Positions 1 to 11,275 of a stretch of 64,000 nucleotides of DNA are shown in pieces. How positions within the stretch are numbered: position 1 is the stretch's first letter; each line of letters begins with the position of its first letter. This DNA comes from Moringa oleifera (lineage: Eukaryota; Streptophyta; Magnoliopsida; Brassicales; Moringaceae). The stretch covers positions 8,667,226-8,731,225 of the forward strand of contig JAJFZO010000191.1 in NCBI GenBank assembly GCA_021397835.1, read 5' to 3'. A program made the position numbers and the translations under genes. The notes below the pieces were generated by a model, which was given only the letters and a program-made list of their open reading frames with translations, had not been told where the DNA came from and made no database searches.

Positions 1-1780
1 TGTAAGTGAATCATGCAAAATTATGATTTCTAATCTTCTTTAAATTTGTTAAATTTATGTTATTTTATTCTGTTTTGCTTAAGTGTTAGTGTTACTTTTG
101 CATGTCTCTCTGTGCATGCATATATGTACGTGTTATTACTCCATGCGGTTGTGTGTCTCTGAATGCATGTGCATTGTGTTTGCCTTTTTGATCTGAGACC
201 AATTGTTTGTTTTGATACTATCTCATTGAAATTTAAAGGTTGGTTTTTATCAAGTCTCATAGCCAATGCGTGTTTTTCTCTGTAACTATTTGAACATACT
301 TCATTTCTAATCTTTTTGGACCCTTAAAAATGGTAATGATGGATGAGAAAGTGATTATATTACTTGATGGCAGCTCGTCCATTTGTTAGTAATGTCTGAA
401 TTTCCAAAGATGTGATTGAAAGAAGTATTATAAAAGGATTTGGAGAGTACTGTGGGGGTAAAGAGGGCCCTAGCAAGTTTGAGTGGTTACATGAGAATAA
501 GGAGACTGGGTTACTTTAACTTTTCTTTTTTGTTTTGGTAGTTCATTGTTATATCTAGTATTTTTTTGTCAAGTGCCTTTTAATATGCTATTGACTACAT
601 TTATATTTTGTTAGCTAAACTTATACATGCTTGTACCATACAGATTAGGTATTTTTTAGAAATAATTAACTAGAACTACATTCCTTATCCTTAAAAGTTT
701 CATACAGACTCATTTGATGACACTATAGGAGAGACAAGGACGATGTATGAAGCTAATGTTGATGATGTGGGTGTACTGACTAGTGGCTATCTACACTTCA
801 ATAAGAAAAGACGGTGTTGATGGCCAACCCGTTTTTGCATCAACGTAACCAATCACTAGTGGCAATGTGCAGAGCAATATCTTTTTTTTATGGTTTTTTT
901 CTTTTCCTTTTCTGGGTAAAATCTTTTCAATGTCCTACAGTGAGTATTCAAGTTCTGTTATGATGTTTTAGAGCATCTAGAAATAAATAAGTTTTTTAAC
1001 TCCTTCATCTTTCATAATATCCAAATTATCGGAGATAGCATTAAAGAAAGTATTATCAAGTGATTTGAAGAGTATTTTGTAGTAAGGAAGGCATGGCAAG
1101 TTTGATTGGTTACATTAGAATAAGGAAACTAGGTTAGTGCAATTTTTTTTTCTGTAGTTGATTATATGCTCTCGTATTTATTTATCGTGTGTCTTTTAAT
1201 ATGCTATTGGTTCTATTTATATTTTGTTAGCTAAATTTATGACACGTTTTTACCTAATAGATTAGATATTTTTCTAAATATAATTAACTAGTATTATATC
1301 TGTTGGTTCTTTAAAAGTTTTTTTTTTTGTATAGACTCATTTGATGATACTGCAAGAGAGACAACGAGGATGTATGAATCTAATGTTGATGATGTAGGGT
1401 AGAGACTTGTGGCTACCTACATTCTGATAAGAGAGCATGGTTTTGAGAGCCAACCTATTTCTATATCAGCAGAACCAATCACTGTTGGTAATGTATAGAG
1501 TAAATAACCTTGTCATGTGGCTTTTTCATTTTCCTTTTCTGGGCAAAATCTTTTCAATGCCTTATAATGAATATTCAAGTTCTATTATGATGTTTTAGCG
1601 CATCTAGAAACAAACTAGTTTTGCAACTTACTTTTATTTTATATACCTTATTCTACATTTCAATGTAAGGAATTAAGTGGCTAAGGGCTTGGATGAATGA
1701 AGATGCTTTCTTGAACGTGAGCTGACAAGGATAGTATATTTGGATTGTGTGGGTTGGGGCTAACGTTGATTGTTGTTATG
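1..1780 (+). repeat. 1.78 kb tandem repeat unit with an internal duplication
   Basis: The start of this unit (1-170) recurs at 1781-1940, and the right-arm counterpart has another neighbouring copy at 63699-64000, so at least part of a tandem array with a period of about 1,780 bp is present. Inside the unit, 420-960 and 1045-1620 are themselves related. Each holds an exon-like patch, then about 200 bp of AT-rich sequence, then a second exon-like patch. One frame at 420-515 is open and ends in a stretch like SKFEWLHENKETG. The second copy of that patch has stops. I do not recognise the source gene. Confidence 0.75.
720..810 (+). pseudogene. Exon-like relic A in the tandem unit
   Basis: After a possible acceptor (catacag, just before 708) one frame reads SFDDTIGETRTMYEANVDD and stays open to a stop after KKRRC. 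A related patch at 1337-1395 reads SFDDTARETTRMYESNVDD before a stop. The shared, coding-like pattern suggests a duplicated exon of an old gene. I do not recognise the family. Mirror copies lie near 62304-62362 and 62889-62979 on the minus strand. Confidence 0.35.
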
Positions 1781-1940
1781 TAAGTGAATCATGCAAAATT
1801 ACAATTTCTAATCTTCTTTAAATTTGTTAAATTTATGTTATTTTGTTCTGTTTTGCTTGGGTGTTAATGTTACTTTTGCATGTCTCTTTGTGCGTGCCTA
1901 TATGTATGTGTTATCACTCCATGCGGTTGTGTATCTCTGA
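1781..1940 (+). repeat. Truncated copy of the 1.78 kb unit
   Basis: Matches 1-160 closely, then diverges abruptly near 1940. A weaker third relative lies at 4831-5060. Confidence 0.8.
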
Positions 1941-2805
1941 AGTTTTTTTTAGCAAAATCTTAGTTCAATGTGAAATCATATTAGCCTTGTATTATATGAT
2001 TCTCAGCTTTTGCAAAAATGTGGACGATATTATCTATCCAATTCTAGTAAAGTTAGTGTGTGATTATACCCTTTCCATCCAGGTGTGATCGTATACTATG
2101 GTATCAGAGAGGCTTGAATCAATTATCTTATGTTTGTGGGGAAACAAGGTTCTCAGATCGTAGGCCTATTTATAACATTTTTTTGGCAGAGTAGAATCTA
2201 CAAACTGTAGCTAAATCAAGAAAAACATGAGTTTTTCAAGTTTTTGGATTGAAATTGAAGAATTATTGCCATACGTACATGGATACACTAAACTCAATTT
2301 CTTTTGAGGCATGCATTCCTTCAAAATCCATGCTTGCTTGTGTGCTTCGTAAAAGTAACTGAAGTGGATTATATATGCCTTGCACTTTTTGTTAAGGTAA
2401 CTTCATTGAAAAAATGGGAGATTCTTTGTGTTTTTAAGTGGCATAGCCTTGTCATTTGCTGTATCACATATGTAAATTTTTGGTGATGTTGACAGTGTAT
2501 CTTATAAAACACAAAACCATGTGAAGATTCAGCTGGCCATGGAGTTTCTTCAACTTTGCCTTCATGCCTGGGTCATTTAGGTGACCTTTATCCATATCTC
2601 AATTAATCCTAATTTGTTTGACTCAGAGATACAAAAAAACTGAAGAAACTGCATTTATGAATATAAAGACAATGTTATTATTGGATACGTAGCAGTACAT
2701 TTCCTTAAAAGCCATGTTTTATTACATTTCTTGATTCCTGTTAAAATTTTGTGGCTATGAAGACCACTTGTCCTTATCTTCTACTACTTAATCCTCATTT
2801 TGCAG
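1941..2805. other. AT-rich non-coding stretch
   Basis: No supported gene. It contains tggtatcagag at 2099-2109, which resembles a tRNA-Met primer-binding site of plant retrotransposons. I found no LTR next to it. Confidence 0.5.
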
Positions 2806-2847
2806 ACTCCAAAGAAGCTCATTCTGTTGCCTGTAGTTCAAAAGAAG
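2806..2847 (+). pseudogene. Possible small internal exon
   Basis: A 42-base block lies between a good acceptor (ttgcag at 2800-2805) and a donor (gtttgt from 2848). One frame reads TPKKLILLPVVQKK. It is in the same orientation as the possible terminal exon at 3115-3213 and may belong to the same unrecognised gene. Confidence 0.3.
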
Positions 2848-3114
2848 GTTTGTCCTTCATGTTCTTCCCTTGTCTCACATTGTCCATTATTGTGCTCATG
2901 TAAAACCTTTTCGTCAACACAATAGATACTAATGTTTGCTTTGTGGATAACTTTTGACTCCACAACTCTGTGACGTACTTAATCCAGTCCTAACCATGCG
3001 TAGCCTCCTCACTAACAAGGTAACAATAGCTAGTAATTTTTTATGTTATTATTATGCAATTGATGCAGAAGCCTTTACGGTTGGTTTGGACATATTAATA
3101 GACAACATTTGCAG

Positions 3115-3213
3115 TATATGGAGGCATTTAAGGATAAAAACAGCAAAACCAATTTTTCAAAAGAAGATGAGAGAATCGAGGATGATCATATATGGGTCAT
3201 GCTTGATGACTAA
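3115..3213 (+). pseudogene. Possible terminal exon of an unrecognised gene
   Basis: After an acceptor (tttgcag, ending 3114) one frame runs 32 codons to TAA at 3211-3213. It begins YMEAFKDKNSKTNF and ends DDHIWVMLDD. The hydrophilic, charged composition and natural stop look like a genuine C-terminus and are unlike the AT-rich background. No family is recognised. Upstream exons are not clear, so it may be a leftover fragment. The mirror copy is at 60486-60584 on the minus strand. Confidence 0.35.
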
Positions 3214-4083
3214 ACATCACATTAGTAGGCCTTGTTGCTTAATAATAATCTACATATATTTGTGTCTGCCATTGTGATTTGTACAAACGGAGTAAGCAAG
3301 TTAATCTTATCTTGTAATGCTTCGTTATAATTAATCCTTTTTTCCTTTATTCTCCATCAATGTCTAGTCTTATGCTTGAAATCTTTTTTTGATGTTTAAA
3401 ACCAATGGTGGCCCTTCCGTTACTAGAATTACCTAATAATATTGGGAGTTTGGTCCTAGCAATAGTGGCCTTGGATGATAAAATTTAACTTGGAGGGAAT
3501 TGGAAAGGTATTTAACTTTGCATTTCTTTGTTTTATCTATTACTTTCTCAAAAGAAATCTGTTATGTGGCATTTAGCCACTATTTCTTTTTTTTTTTTTT
3601 TTTGTAATTATACATCTAGGTTGTTCATGCTTCGAAGTTAAAAAAGCATATAGATTGGATTCAAAGTTTAGACTTCTCACACATGTTGTCCATCAGTTAT
3701 GAATAGGTTAGCCTAAAGTTCAGAAACAGTTTCCCAATATTTCTTACAATAATTTTAAAAATAATTAAACCATGTAGGTTTTCCTGTTTGATGCATTTGT
3801 AAATTTATTGGTTCAATGCAAATTTCCATGAAGGTTTCTAAGTTGATTAATAGGACCAACTGATTGTATGTGTTGAAGGTAACATAATAGAACTATAACA
3901 TAGTGAAAAGAATTTTAGTTCAAGTTCTCCATATTTAGTAACCATGAAGTTTTCTTAGATGGTAGGTATGTTGCACCACTATTATCAATTTAAAAGAAGG
4001 GCACAACATGAAGGTGTGCTTTCACACTAGCTTTTTCTTAGGTTAGAATTAAAAAGAAAAGTTCATATTTCTACGATGTCATG
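3214..4083. other. Non-coding AT-rich stretch
   Basis: I see no gene or clear repeat here apart from a poly-T run at about 3588-3604. Confidence 0.5.
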
Positions 4084-4228
4084 TTGACTATTTTCCATTG
4101 CTTTTATTCCTAGATACCCATTGTTCATGTCATTAGTTATTGTTGTGTTAGTTGCCTTGACATTCTGAAATTGGTTCTTAACTTATGAGAAGCAAATACT
4201 ACGTTTTTTGTATAAAAATAACTTAGTA
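4084..4228 (+). repeat. Dispersed repeat, related to 26290-26420
   Basis: Shares the core 'cttttattcctagatac' followed by a diverged 120 bp with 26300-26420, in the same orientation. Probably a fragment of an old transposable element. Confidence 0.6.
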
Positions 4229-4485
4229 TATGTTATTGAAGTTCACTATCAGTTTATCCTTGATGTGCAAGGAATGCATGAAATTGTGTGTTCAACGACA
4301 GAAACTTGAATCAAAACCTCAAATTTTTCTATTGTACATATTTTTATTATTTATTTGAAGAATTTTGTATATAATTTGGAAAAATTGTTGCTGAAATGCT
4401 GTACATGCTACCTCAAAAATATCATCTATTTATTAACATATAATTGGATTCCTTAATTAGCCTTCTTGAACTTCAATCAATGGAA
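4229..4485 (+). repeat. Dispersed repeat, related to 9837-10078
   Basis: About 245 bp, beginning tatgttattgaagttcac, is repeated in direct orientation at 9837-10078. In both copies the first 75 bases hold an open frame containing DVQGM, which suggests derivation from a coding element. I do not recognise it. Confidence 0.65.
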
Positions 4486-4830
4486 ATTTTTGGAAAGTTT
4501 GGCAAGAAATTGAGGAAAAAGATGAGGATGTTTGCAGAATGCTAGTGAACTGTAGCTAAATAGAATAAATGTAGCACTACTACTAAGAAACGACAAGATC
4601 TATAGAACAAAAAAGTTTATTTGAAAATCACTTTCCCCATCTTTTAGAACTTGTAGGAATTAGTGTTTACACTTAGATCCTAGTAACCACTAGAATATAC
4701 AACAATTAAATCCACCTTAATCTCCATGGGTATTGACTATTATGAAAACCTATCTCAAAATAAATTGCATGTCTTCATTATTATTTTCCTTTTTGCACTT
4801 CTTGATGAAGGGATATACTTTCCTAAACCT

Positions 4831-5060
4831 GAGTTGACAAGGATAGTATATTTGGATTGTGTATGCTAGGGCTGGCTGCCATGGATTGTTGTTGCGTAAG
4901 TGAATCATGTGAAGTAACTATTTCTAATGTTCTTTAACTTTGTCAAATTTATGTTATTTCTCTTTCAGTTTTGCTTGAATGCTTATGTTACTTTTCCATG
5001 TCTCTCTATGGATACTTGTATGTACGTGTTATTACTCCATGTGGTTGTGTCTCTCTGCAT
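4831..5060 (+). repeat. Diverged partial copy of the 1.78 kb unit
   Basis: Contains 'gacaaggatagtatatttgg' and the following sequence through 'ttactccatg', matching the junction region near 1720-1930. It is more diverged than the other copies. Confidence 0.7.
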
Positions 5061-5143
5061 GCTTATGCTTTATGTTTGGCTCCAAATTTCTTAAACTGAT
5101 AAACTTTCCTTATGTGTACTTGCAATGTAAAAAAATTATGGGT

Positions 5144-5241
5144 TGAAATTGTCTTGTTGCTCGGCATAATGGTAGAGCTAGAAGCACTAAGGGGGAGGCA
5201 CTCTGCTACATTAGAGCTTAAAAGAGAGAGTGAGGAAGAGG
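5144..5241 (+). pseudogene. Exon-like relic, possible coiled-coil segment
   Basis: One frame reads VELEALRGRHSATLELKRE and continues with several Glu residues to a donor-like gtatat at 5242. The acidic and basic heptad-like composition suggests a coiled coil. A possible next exon after cacag near 5577 starts HKAEAD but meets a stop at once. This looks like a decayed gene piece. No family is recognised. The mirror copy ends near 58458 on the minus strand. Confidence 0.3.
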
Positions 5242-8200
5242 TATATATAATTCTTTAATTTAGATTCCTTTATCTTGAAAAACTAATAATTTAGCACTGA
5301 ATGTTGAATAACAAGCTTGTCCATTATTGAATGTGATGCATGTCATGCAACTTAGGTCTTTTTACCATAATGGATAATGGAAATAAACAGCTAAGTTAGC
5401 AAATGGAGGATTGTCATTAGGATTCAAGATGTTAGGATTATGGCTTTTAGTATTTAATCACGGTATCTCTGATTAGGTAGTGAGCATAAGTTTAATGGAG
5501 AAACTTGCTTTAGATTATGATTCTTCTTTATCCTTTTTATTATGTGGATTTCACATGCTTATTTGGTCCTTTTCACAGCATAAGGCCGAGGCAGACTAAA
5601 AGCAGAAAAATATTAGTATTTCTAACTATGATTGCTTTTACTATTCATCTTAAAAGTTTATGTAAAAGTAATGAAGAATTTTTGCAGCCATTGAATGTGA
5701 TTAAGGTGTAAGAGAATTGATAGGTTGTGAGAGAAATGATAGGGTATATATCTTTATTGTTACTAAGGGTGCACAACGCATAATTTTTTTTTTCATAAGA
5801 TGTTTTACTTAACTAAAGAATTATGCTTGATCAATATGATTAGCAAAGAGGTGTAGTTGTGTGGATAAGTACTTATCTCTTTATTATTTAATTTTGTGTT
5901 TTCTCAATCATTGTTATAGTTATGTTTTTACTTGAAGTTATCGTTGTTATCTACTTTAAGTTTTAATAAGTTATAAAAAGTTTGTTCATTCCAGGCCAAT
6001 AGCTTACGGACTTAAACTTGTATTTGCTTAAGTATGAGGAAAGACAATTACTTAATATTCACACATCATTTCATTGCATTTTTGTCAGGTTTTCTGTTAA
6101 GTGATACTTATTTTTGTGTTTCAATTTCAAGATAAGAAGAACATTTGCATCAGCCCCTTCTAATAGGTAATATGATCCTTCATTTTATTTTGGAAAGGCT
6201 CATGTTTGACACTTCTTTATGAAATTTTATATGACAATGAATAATTCACAACTTGATTTTATTATAACTAGTCAGCTTTGCATGGATCCTCTTATTATGT
6301 AAGCATCATGTGAATATAAACTTTCATTTTGTGACAATTCATAATTTGTTGACTAGTGTGGCTTCTTTTAACCATTCATCATTTTGAGTCAGGACTTTAC
6401 TCATTTGAAGAAAAGGAGCTATGTTTGATGTCATATGCTCTTATCTAATATCATGTGGCAAGTCGTGTGGTCAAGTACTTTTATCATTAGATTTGCCTCC
6501 ACTTGGCTATGTTGGGAGAATGTCTTAACAATGTAAGGTGTTTGTGACTTTTCAAGGTTTGCACTTTATTTAGTAACTAGTATAGCCCCTATGAATGTCC
6601 TTCATTGTGTAATTTCTTTTTCCCACATATCATATCTAATTTGTTTGCATGCATACACATATTTGCATCCATGAATTCATCCATACACTCATATCTAAAT
6701 ACATACACATTTGCATTCGTAAATGTTATATAAATACATGTATTATTTCCAATTCTTAAGAATTTCATGATTTTGGTGCTCTTATTTTACAAGTACAAGT
6801 AAGTATTCTCGACAGCATTAGCATTTAAAAAATTTAGGGCATGCACTGGTTTTTTTAGAAACACTTCAAAGATAATGCTAATTCAGAAGCAACATTTGTA
6901 TAAACTGTGCCTATAATTGTCTATAAATAGCTTAAGCATGAAATTTAGAAATATATTTTGATATTAAATTAACACTATTGGTCTTTATATTGTGCTTTGA
7001 TATTGGCTTTGGGGATTGACTATATGAATGATGGATATTATGTGCATGTTTCTTGCCTTATTGGTTTTTTGTCTGTATACTAGAGAAGTTATTTGCCTAA
7101 AATTATCAGAGAAGTGGTAGCTGATGTCATGTTTCTCTAATAGTTTTATTAATAATTTGAGAAAAGTAAATGCGTGAAACAGATATGCTATCCTCAATCT
7201 TGAAGTATGTCACTGATTACTGCTTGCTTTGGCATGCCTACTTAAAAAAGAAAATTTTCAAATATTGATATGGATATAATGAAGATATATGCATATTATC
7301 ACATAACAATTTTCTTTTATCTGTTTCAATTAGTTATAGTAGTTTCTTGAAGCTAATAGTCATATTTTTAGTTTGTTTATCTCAGAAACAATATGTTATC
7401 TACACTTGAAGGAGCTGAGATACTTAAGCAAGTAAAGGTTTATTAGCTCAAGATTTACTCTTATCCTTGTTATGAAGTTACTGTCACCATTTTTGTTATT
7501 GTTATTTGTTTGAAGATATTGAACAACCCTTAAATTGATACATTCTTGGTTCTTAATGTTTACCATAAGCTTATTTATTCTGTTCATAGATTTGTCACAA
7601 GTAGCTAATAGATGATTTGTACGACTATTTTCTTGCCAAGTTCTTGATTTGATTTTAAATGATCTTAAAAGGCCTTGATTTGAATTGCTTGAGAATTGCA
7701 AAGCACTAGAGGTTTATGTGGTTTCATTTTTGTTGTCCTGTCAGTAAAAAGAGAGTTCATCATCTAATAGGATCTTCATCCATGTATCACTTTTGTAGCA
7801 ACTGTATCTTGTTAGAAGTCAAATCACTTTACTTACAAGCCTGATTCAGCTGCGTAACTTAGAGGTAAGGCTTTAAAAGTTTTTCCTGCTTTGGTCATTG
7901 AAAGCTTTAGGCCTTCTTGATTCATGTCAGAATAATTATTGATTTAGTGTGAATCTGTTCTCCCCTTTAGTTCTTTTCTATTGCTCAAAATAAATTAAAG
8001 TCTCTTTCAATGGCCAATTAAGCTAGACTACAAGTATTCTTTCTATTTTAGTTGTATGATTGCTTATTTATTTGTCTTCTAGTCATAAATAAATCCATTT
8101 ATTTATTAATTTATTCATAAGTTTTAGCTGCCAGTAAAAACAAAATATCAACTCTCATGGGCTTCCCATACTTGCCAGTCCGTGAGGTTAGTATAAAAAA

Positions 8201-9836
8201 CACAAACTTCTAGTGGCCAAACCAACCTTAACTCATTTCATTCTCTTTTTTTACTTTTTAAGGTTAGTATTGCCTCTACTCTGTCTTGTTTCCCTACTCT
8301 CAGTTGTTATCCTTTATGTTTGTTAACCTCTATCACATACCTGATTTGTTATGCATGTTTTTTCTGACACTAGCCTTTATGGTCCACTCTTGTTTTTTTG
8401 TTGCTCAGCAAACTACTTGATATTGCTACCATTTCATGCTTCACATAAAATGTAGCTCATGGTCTTACGAAAGAAAAAGATCAAAGCATTCAATAAGACA
8501 TGTTCAAACATGTATTCTAATACTTCCATGCAATTTAAAATAGGTTTACATGCATGCTCACAAGTTTGAGATAAGGTACTTATATAGGAAGGTAGTAATA
8601 TTTAGCTCATCAGTTGTTTTAAAATGTATTTCATAATGATGATTAAGTATAACTTTGAGCTGTAATTTTGATAGTTAATGGCGACCAAACTTCTAAATTT
8701 GGTATATGCTCTTACAATCTAAAACTAAAACTAGGCAATTGGTCTTGTTGTTTTTTCACTCAATCATCACTATTGGAGTTTTGACTAATGGATTTAGTTA
8801 GATATTTAAGTTATTTTACTTTTTGTGCATGCTATTTCATATACATGATTTTATAATAGAAGTATTGAAGATGGAATGGTGAGGATGTGTTATTATGGGC
8901 TAAAAGAATGTTACTCTTACATATTCTCATTACAAACATATATTTTGTTTCAATTTTGCCATCCTATAGCATTTGTGAGTGGAGGAGAATCCTATACTTA
9001 AAATACCTTATCTAGAAGTAGCTTCCATTTTACTTGTTTGTCCTACCTTGAAGAAATTCTTGGTATTTATATATCTGAATTTGGGAACTTGGATGTAGTT
9101 TTGGTCTTTTCTTAAAAACTCTCTCCATTGCCCTTTTCTTGGTGGAATTAAAGTAAGCTAGCATGAGTTATTAAATTTCTTGCTTTAAAAGATTTTTACA
9201 AATTCTTCTTTATTATCCTCAAAAGTTAATCTGTGCCATTGTCCCTACTATTTAATATGAATTTTTCTATTGATCCTTCCTGGGATGAGATTGCAATTGC
9301 AAAGCGTTATTGCACATAGCGCTTTGTGCATAAGAAATGGTTAGGAGTTTTGTCATTTAAAGCATGCAACAAGTATGCATTTAGTAAATTCACTCTCTTT
9401 ATCTGCTTTTTAACTACATTTCTAACCAACGGTTTATGTTGACAAAATGCTATGAGTTACTTGGAATTTTCAATATTAATATATCTTAATGTTACTTATG
9501 ATCATTAAGGTTGTTTCTTTTAAATTTTTAATGCATCTTGACCTTTTTTTTTTCAATATGCTTCTCTTTGCCTTTTGTATTATGATTGAATTGTGGGATG
9601 CTGCTCAATTTTCTAGATAGAAGAATAATTCCACATTAGAGTAATAAATAATTCATGGAAGCCCTTTAATTTGATGCCTAGAATTTGAACAGACTTGACT
9701 TTTGGCTTCTTAGGTGAGCAACGGAAGGATTGTTTGCCTTCTGGCTATCTGCTCAAAGAAGCTTCCATTGATCAACCCTTTGAAGAAGACTTATTGTTGT
9801 CACTTCTTATTCATGATGATTTGATTTCTTTCATCA
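5242..9836. other. Long intron-like or intergenic stretch
   Basis: About 4.6 kb of ordinary AT-rich plant sequence. A few short coding-like blocks end in donor-like sites, for example before 7866 and before 8188. None can be joined into a recognisable gene. Open frames here are short and scattered on both strands. Confidence 0.5.
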
Positions 9837-10078
9837 ATATGTTATTGAAGTTCACCCTCAATTTGTCTTTGATGTGCAAGGAATGCCTGAAATTGTATGT
9901 TCAAGAATGACAGGAACTTGAGTTCCATCTCAAATGTTTCAACTGTACATATAGTTTTTATTATTTATTTGGAAAATTTGTTGTTGAAATGTTGCACATG
10001 CTACCCGAAAAATATCATCTATTTATCAGCATATAATTGGATTCCTTGATTAGCATTCTTGAACTTTAGTCAATGAAA
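9837..10078 (+). repeat. Dispersed repeat, second copy of 4229-4485
   Basis: Direct-orientation relative of 4229-4485, ending around 'ttgaactttagtcaatg'. Both copies end at similar places, which suggests a defined element fragment. Confidence 0.65.
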
Positions 10079-10189
10079 AAACAAATGCAAGATGCTAAAA
10101 GAAATTTAAATTCTTAACAAAACACGCATCAATCAAAGGTTATCTCATGCAACACACGAGACAATAATGATGAAAGTTTTAGGAATAAG

Positions 10190-10740
10190 GAAAGTGGAAG
10201 ATAAGGCTCATACTGCAAACAACTAAGGTCTACATGGTGGACCATTTTGGAGTCCACAATGTGGACCTCACCCATGAAGTTCGTAATGCAGACAAGCCTC
10301 GAAGTCCACAATAAGGACAATCACAAAGTCTGTATTACGGACAACATAAGTCTATACTGTGGGGTACCTCGAGGTTTACGCGTGGACCTTGCCTAAAAGC
10401 CTGCATGTGTGGACAACATCGGTGTTGGCATTGTAGACTTTGGGGTATGCCTGCACATATACCTCGCCTAGAAGTCTGCATGTGCGAACAACATCAGAGT
10501 CCATATTATGAACTCCTAGTTATGTTCGCACACGAAGTTCGCATGTATGAACAACATCGGAGTCTACATTATGGACTATAAGGTGTGTTCACACACAAAC
10601 CACGCCTAGAGGTCAACATGTGCAAACAGCATTAGAGTCAGCAGTGTGGATTTTGGAATGTGTCTGCATGTAGACCCCACACTCCTCAAGATTTGCATTG
10701 TGGGCAAGGGTAAAGTCCACACTTATGGACAAAATGTGCT
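10190..10740. repeat. Array of palindromic modules, left arm
   Basis: A richer-in-GC island made of short imperfect palindromes of the type agtccacaatgtggac, with variants such as aagtctgtattacggac. A longer phrase resembling 'gcatgtgcgaacaacatc' recurs near 10401, 10478, 10540 and 10612, giving a module of roughly 65-77 bp. A single motif of the same type (gtctgcaatgcagat) occurs at 13110-13124, at the start of an AT-rich unit. Repeated palindromes near an element end resemble subterminal transposase-binding arrays of some DNA transposons. That reading is inference. Confidence 0.75.
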
Positions 10741-11275
10741 CGCATGGTGAGATATAATATTTATTATTTTACTGAATTAAAGTAGTCAAAGAGTACAATT
10801 GCAAAATTTAATTTTATGTTTAAAATTTGTACTTTTTATTATTGAGAATCAATGGAAAGATACAATCACTTAAAATTATTTTTTAATAATGATAAAGATA
10901 TTATTTAAATTTTGTTCATAAAAAAATTAGTGAAAAACTCAAAAAATAACAAGAATACAAAAATAAAAAAGATCATAAAATTATTTTGAAAAATAAAAGA
11001 AAATAAATAGAAATAAATATAAAAATGAAAAACGAATAAACTTAAAAAATTCAAGAAAAATAAGGTTACTAAAAGAAAATAAGAAAAAAATTAAAAACAC
11101 CCAACAAAATAAAAAAATATATGTAAAAAGAATATAGAAAACCCTTAAGTGACTGAAAGAAAATAAAAAAAGGTAAAAAATCCAAAGAAAAAAAAGATAG
11201 ACATACGAAAAAAAATCTTACATAAAATAGCTTTTCGAGAATACGAGCGAAATTTTGGGGGTTAGGACAGATCAA
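10735..11275 (-). repeat. AT-rich unit, reverse orientation, left arm
   Basis: A-rich on the plus strand. Its reverse complement carries the 3' landmarks of the loop units: 'cttttagtaaccttattt' and then 'actactttaat' before 'tctcacca'. It directly abuts the palindromic array. Confidence 0.7.

Noticed and set aside
2099..2109. Retrotransposon primer-binding site tggtatcagag
   Set aside because: No LTR pair, polypurine tract or gag/pol lies beside it. An 11-base match alone is weak.
9297..9326. Hairpin around aagcgttattgcacatagcgctt as a small RNA gene
   Set aside because: The stem is short and interrupted and has no promoter context.
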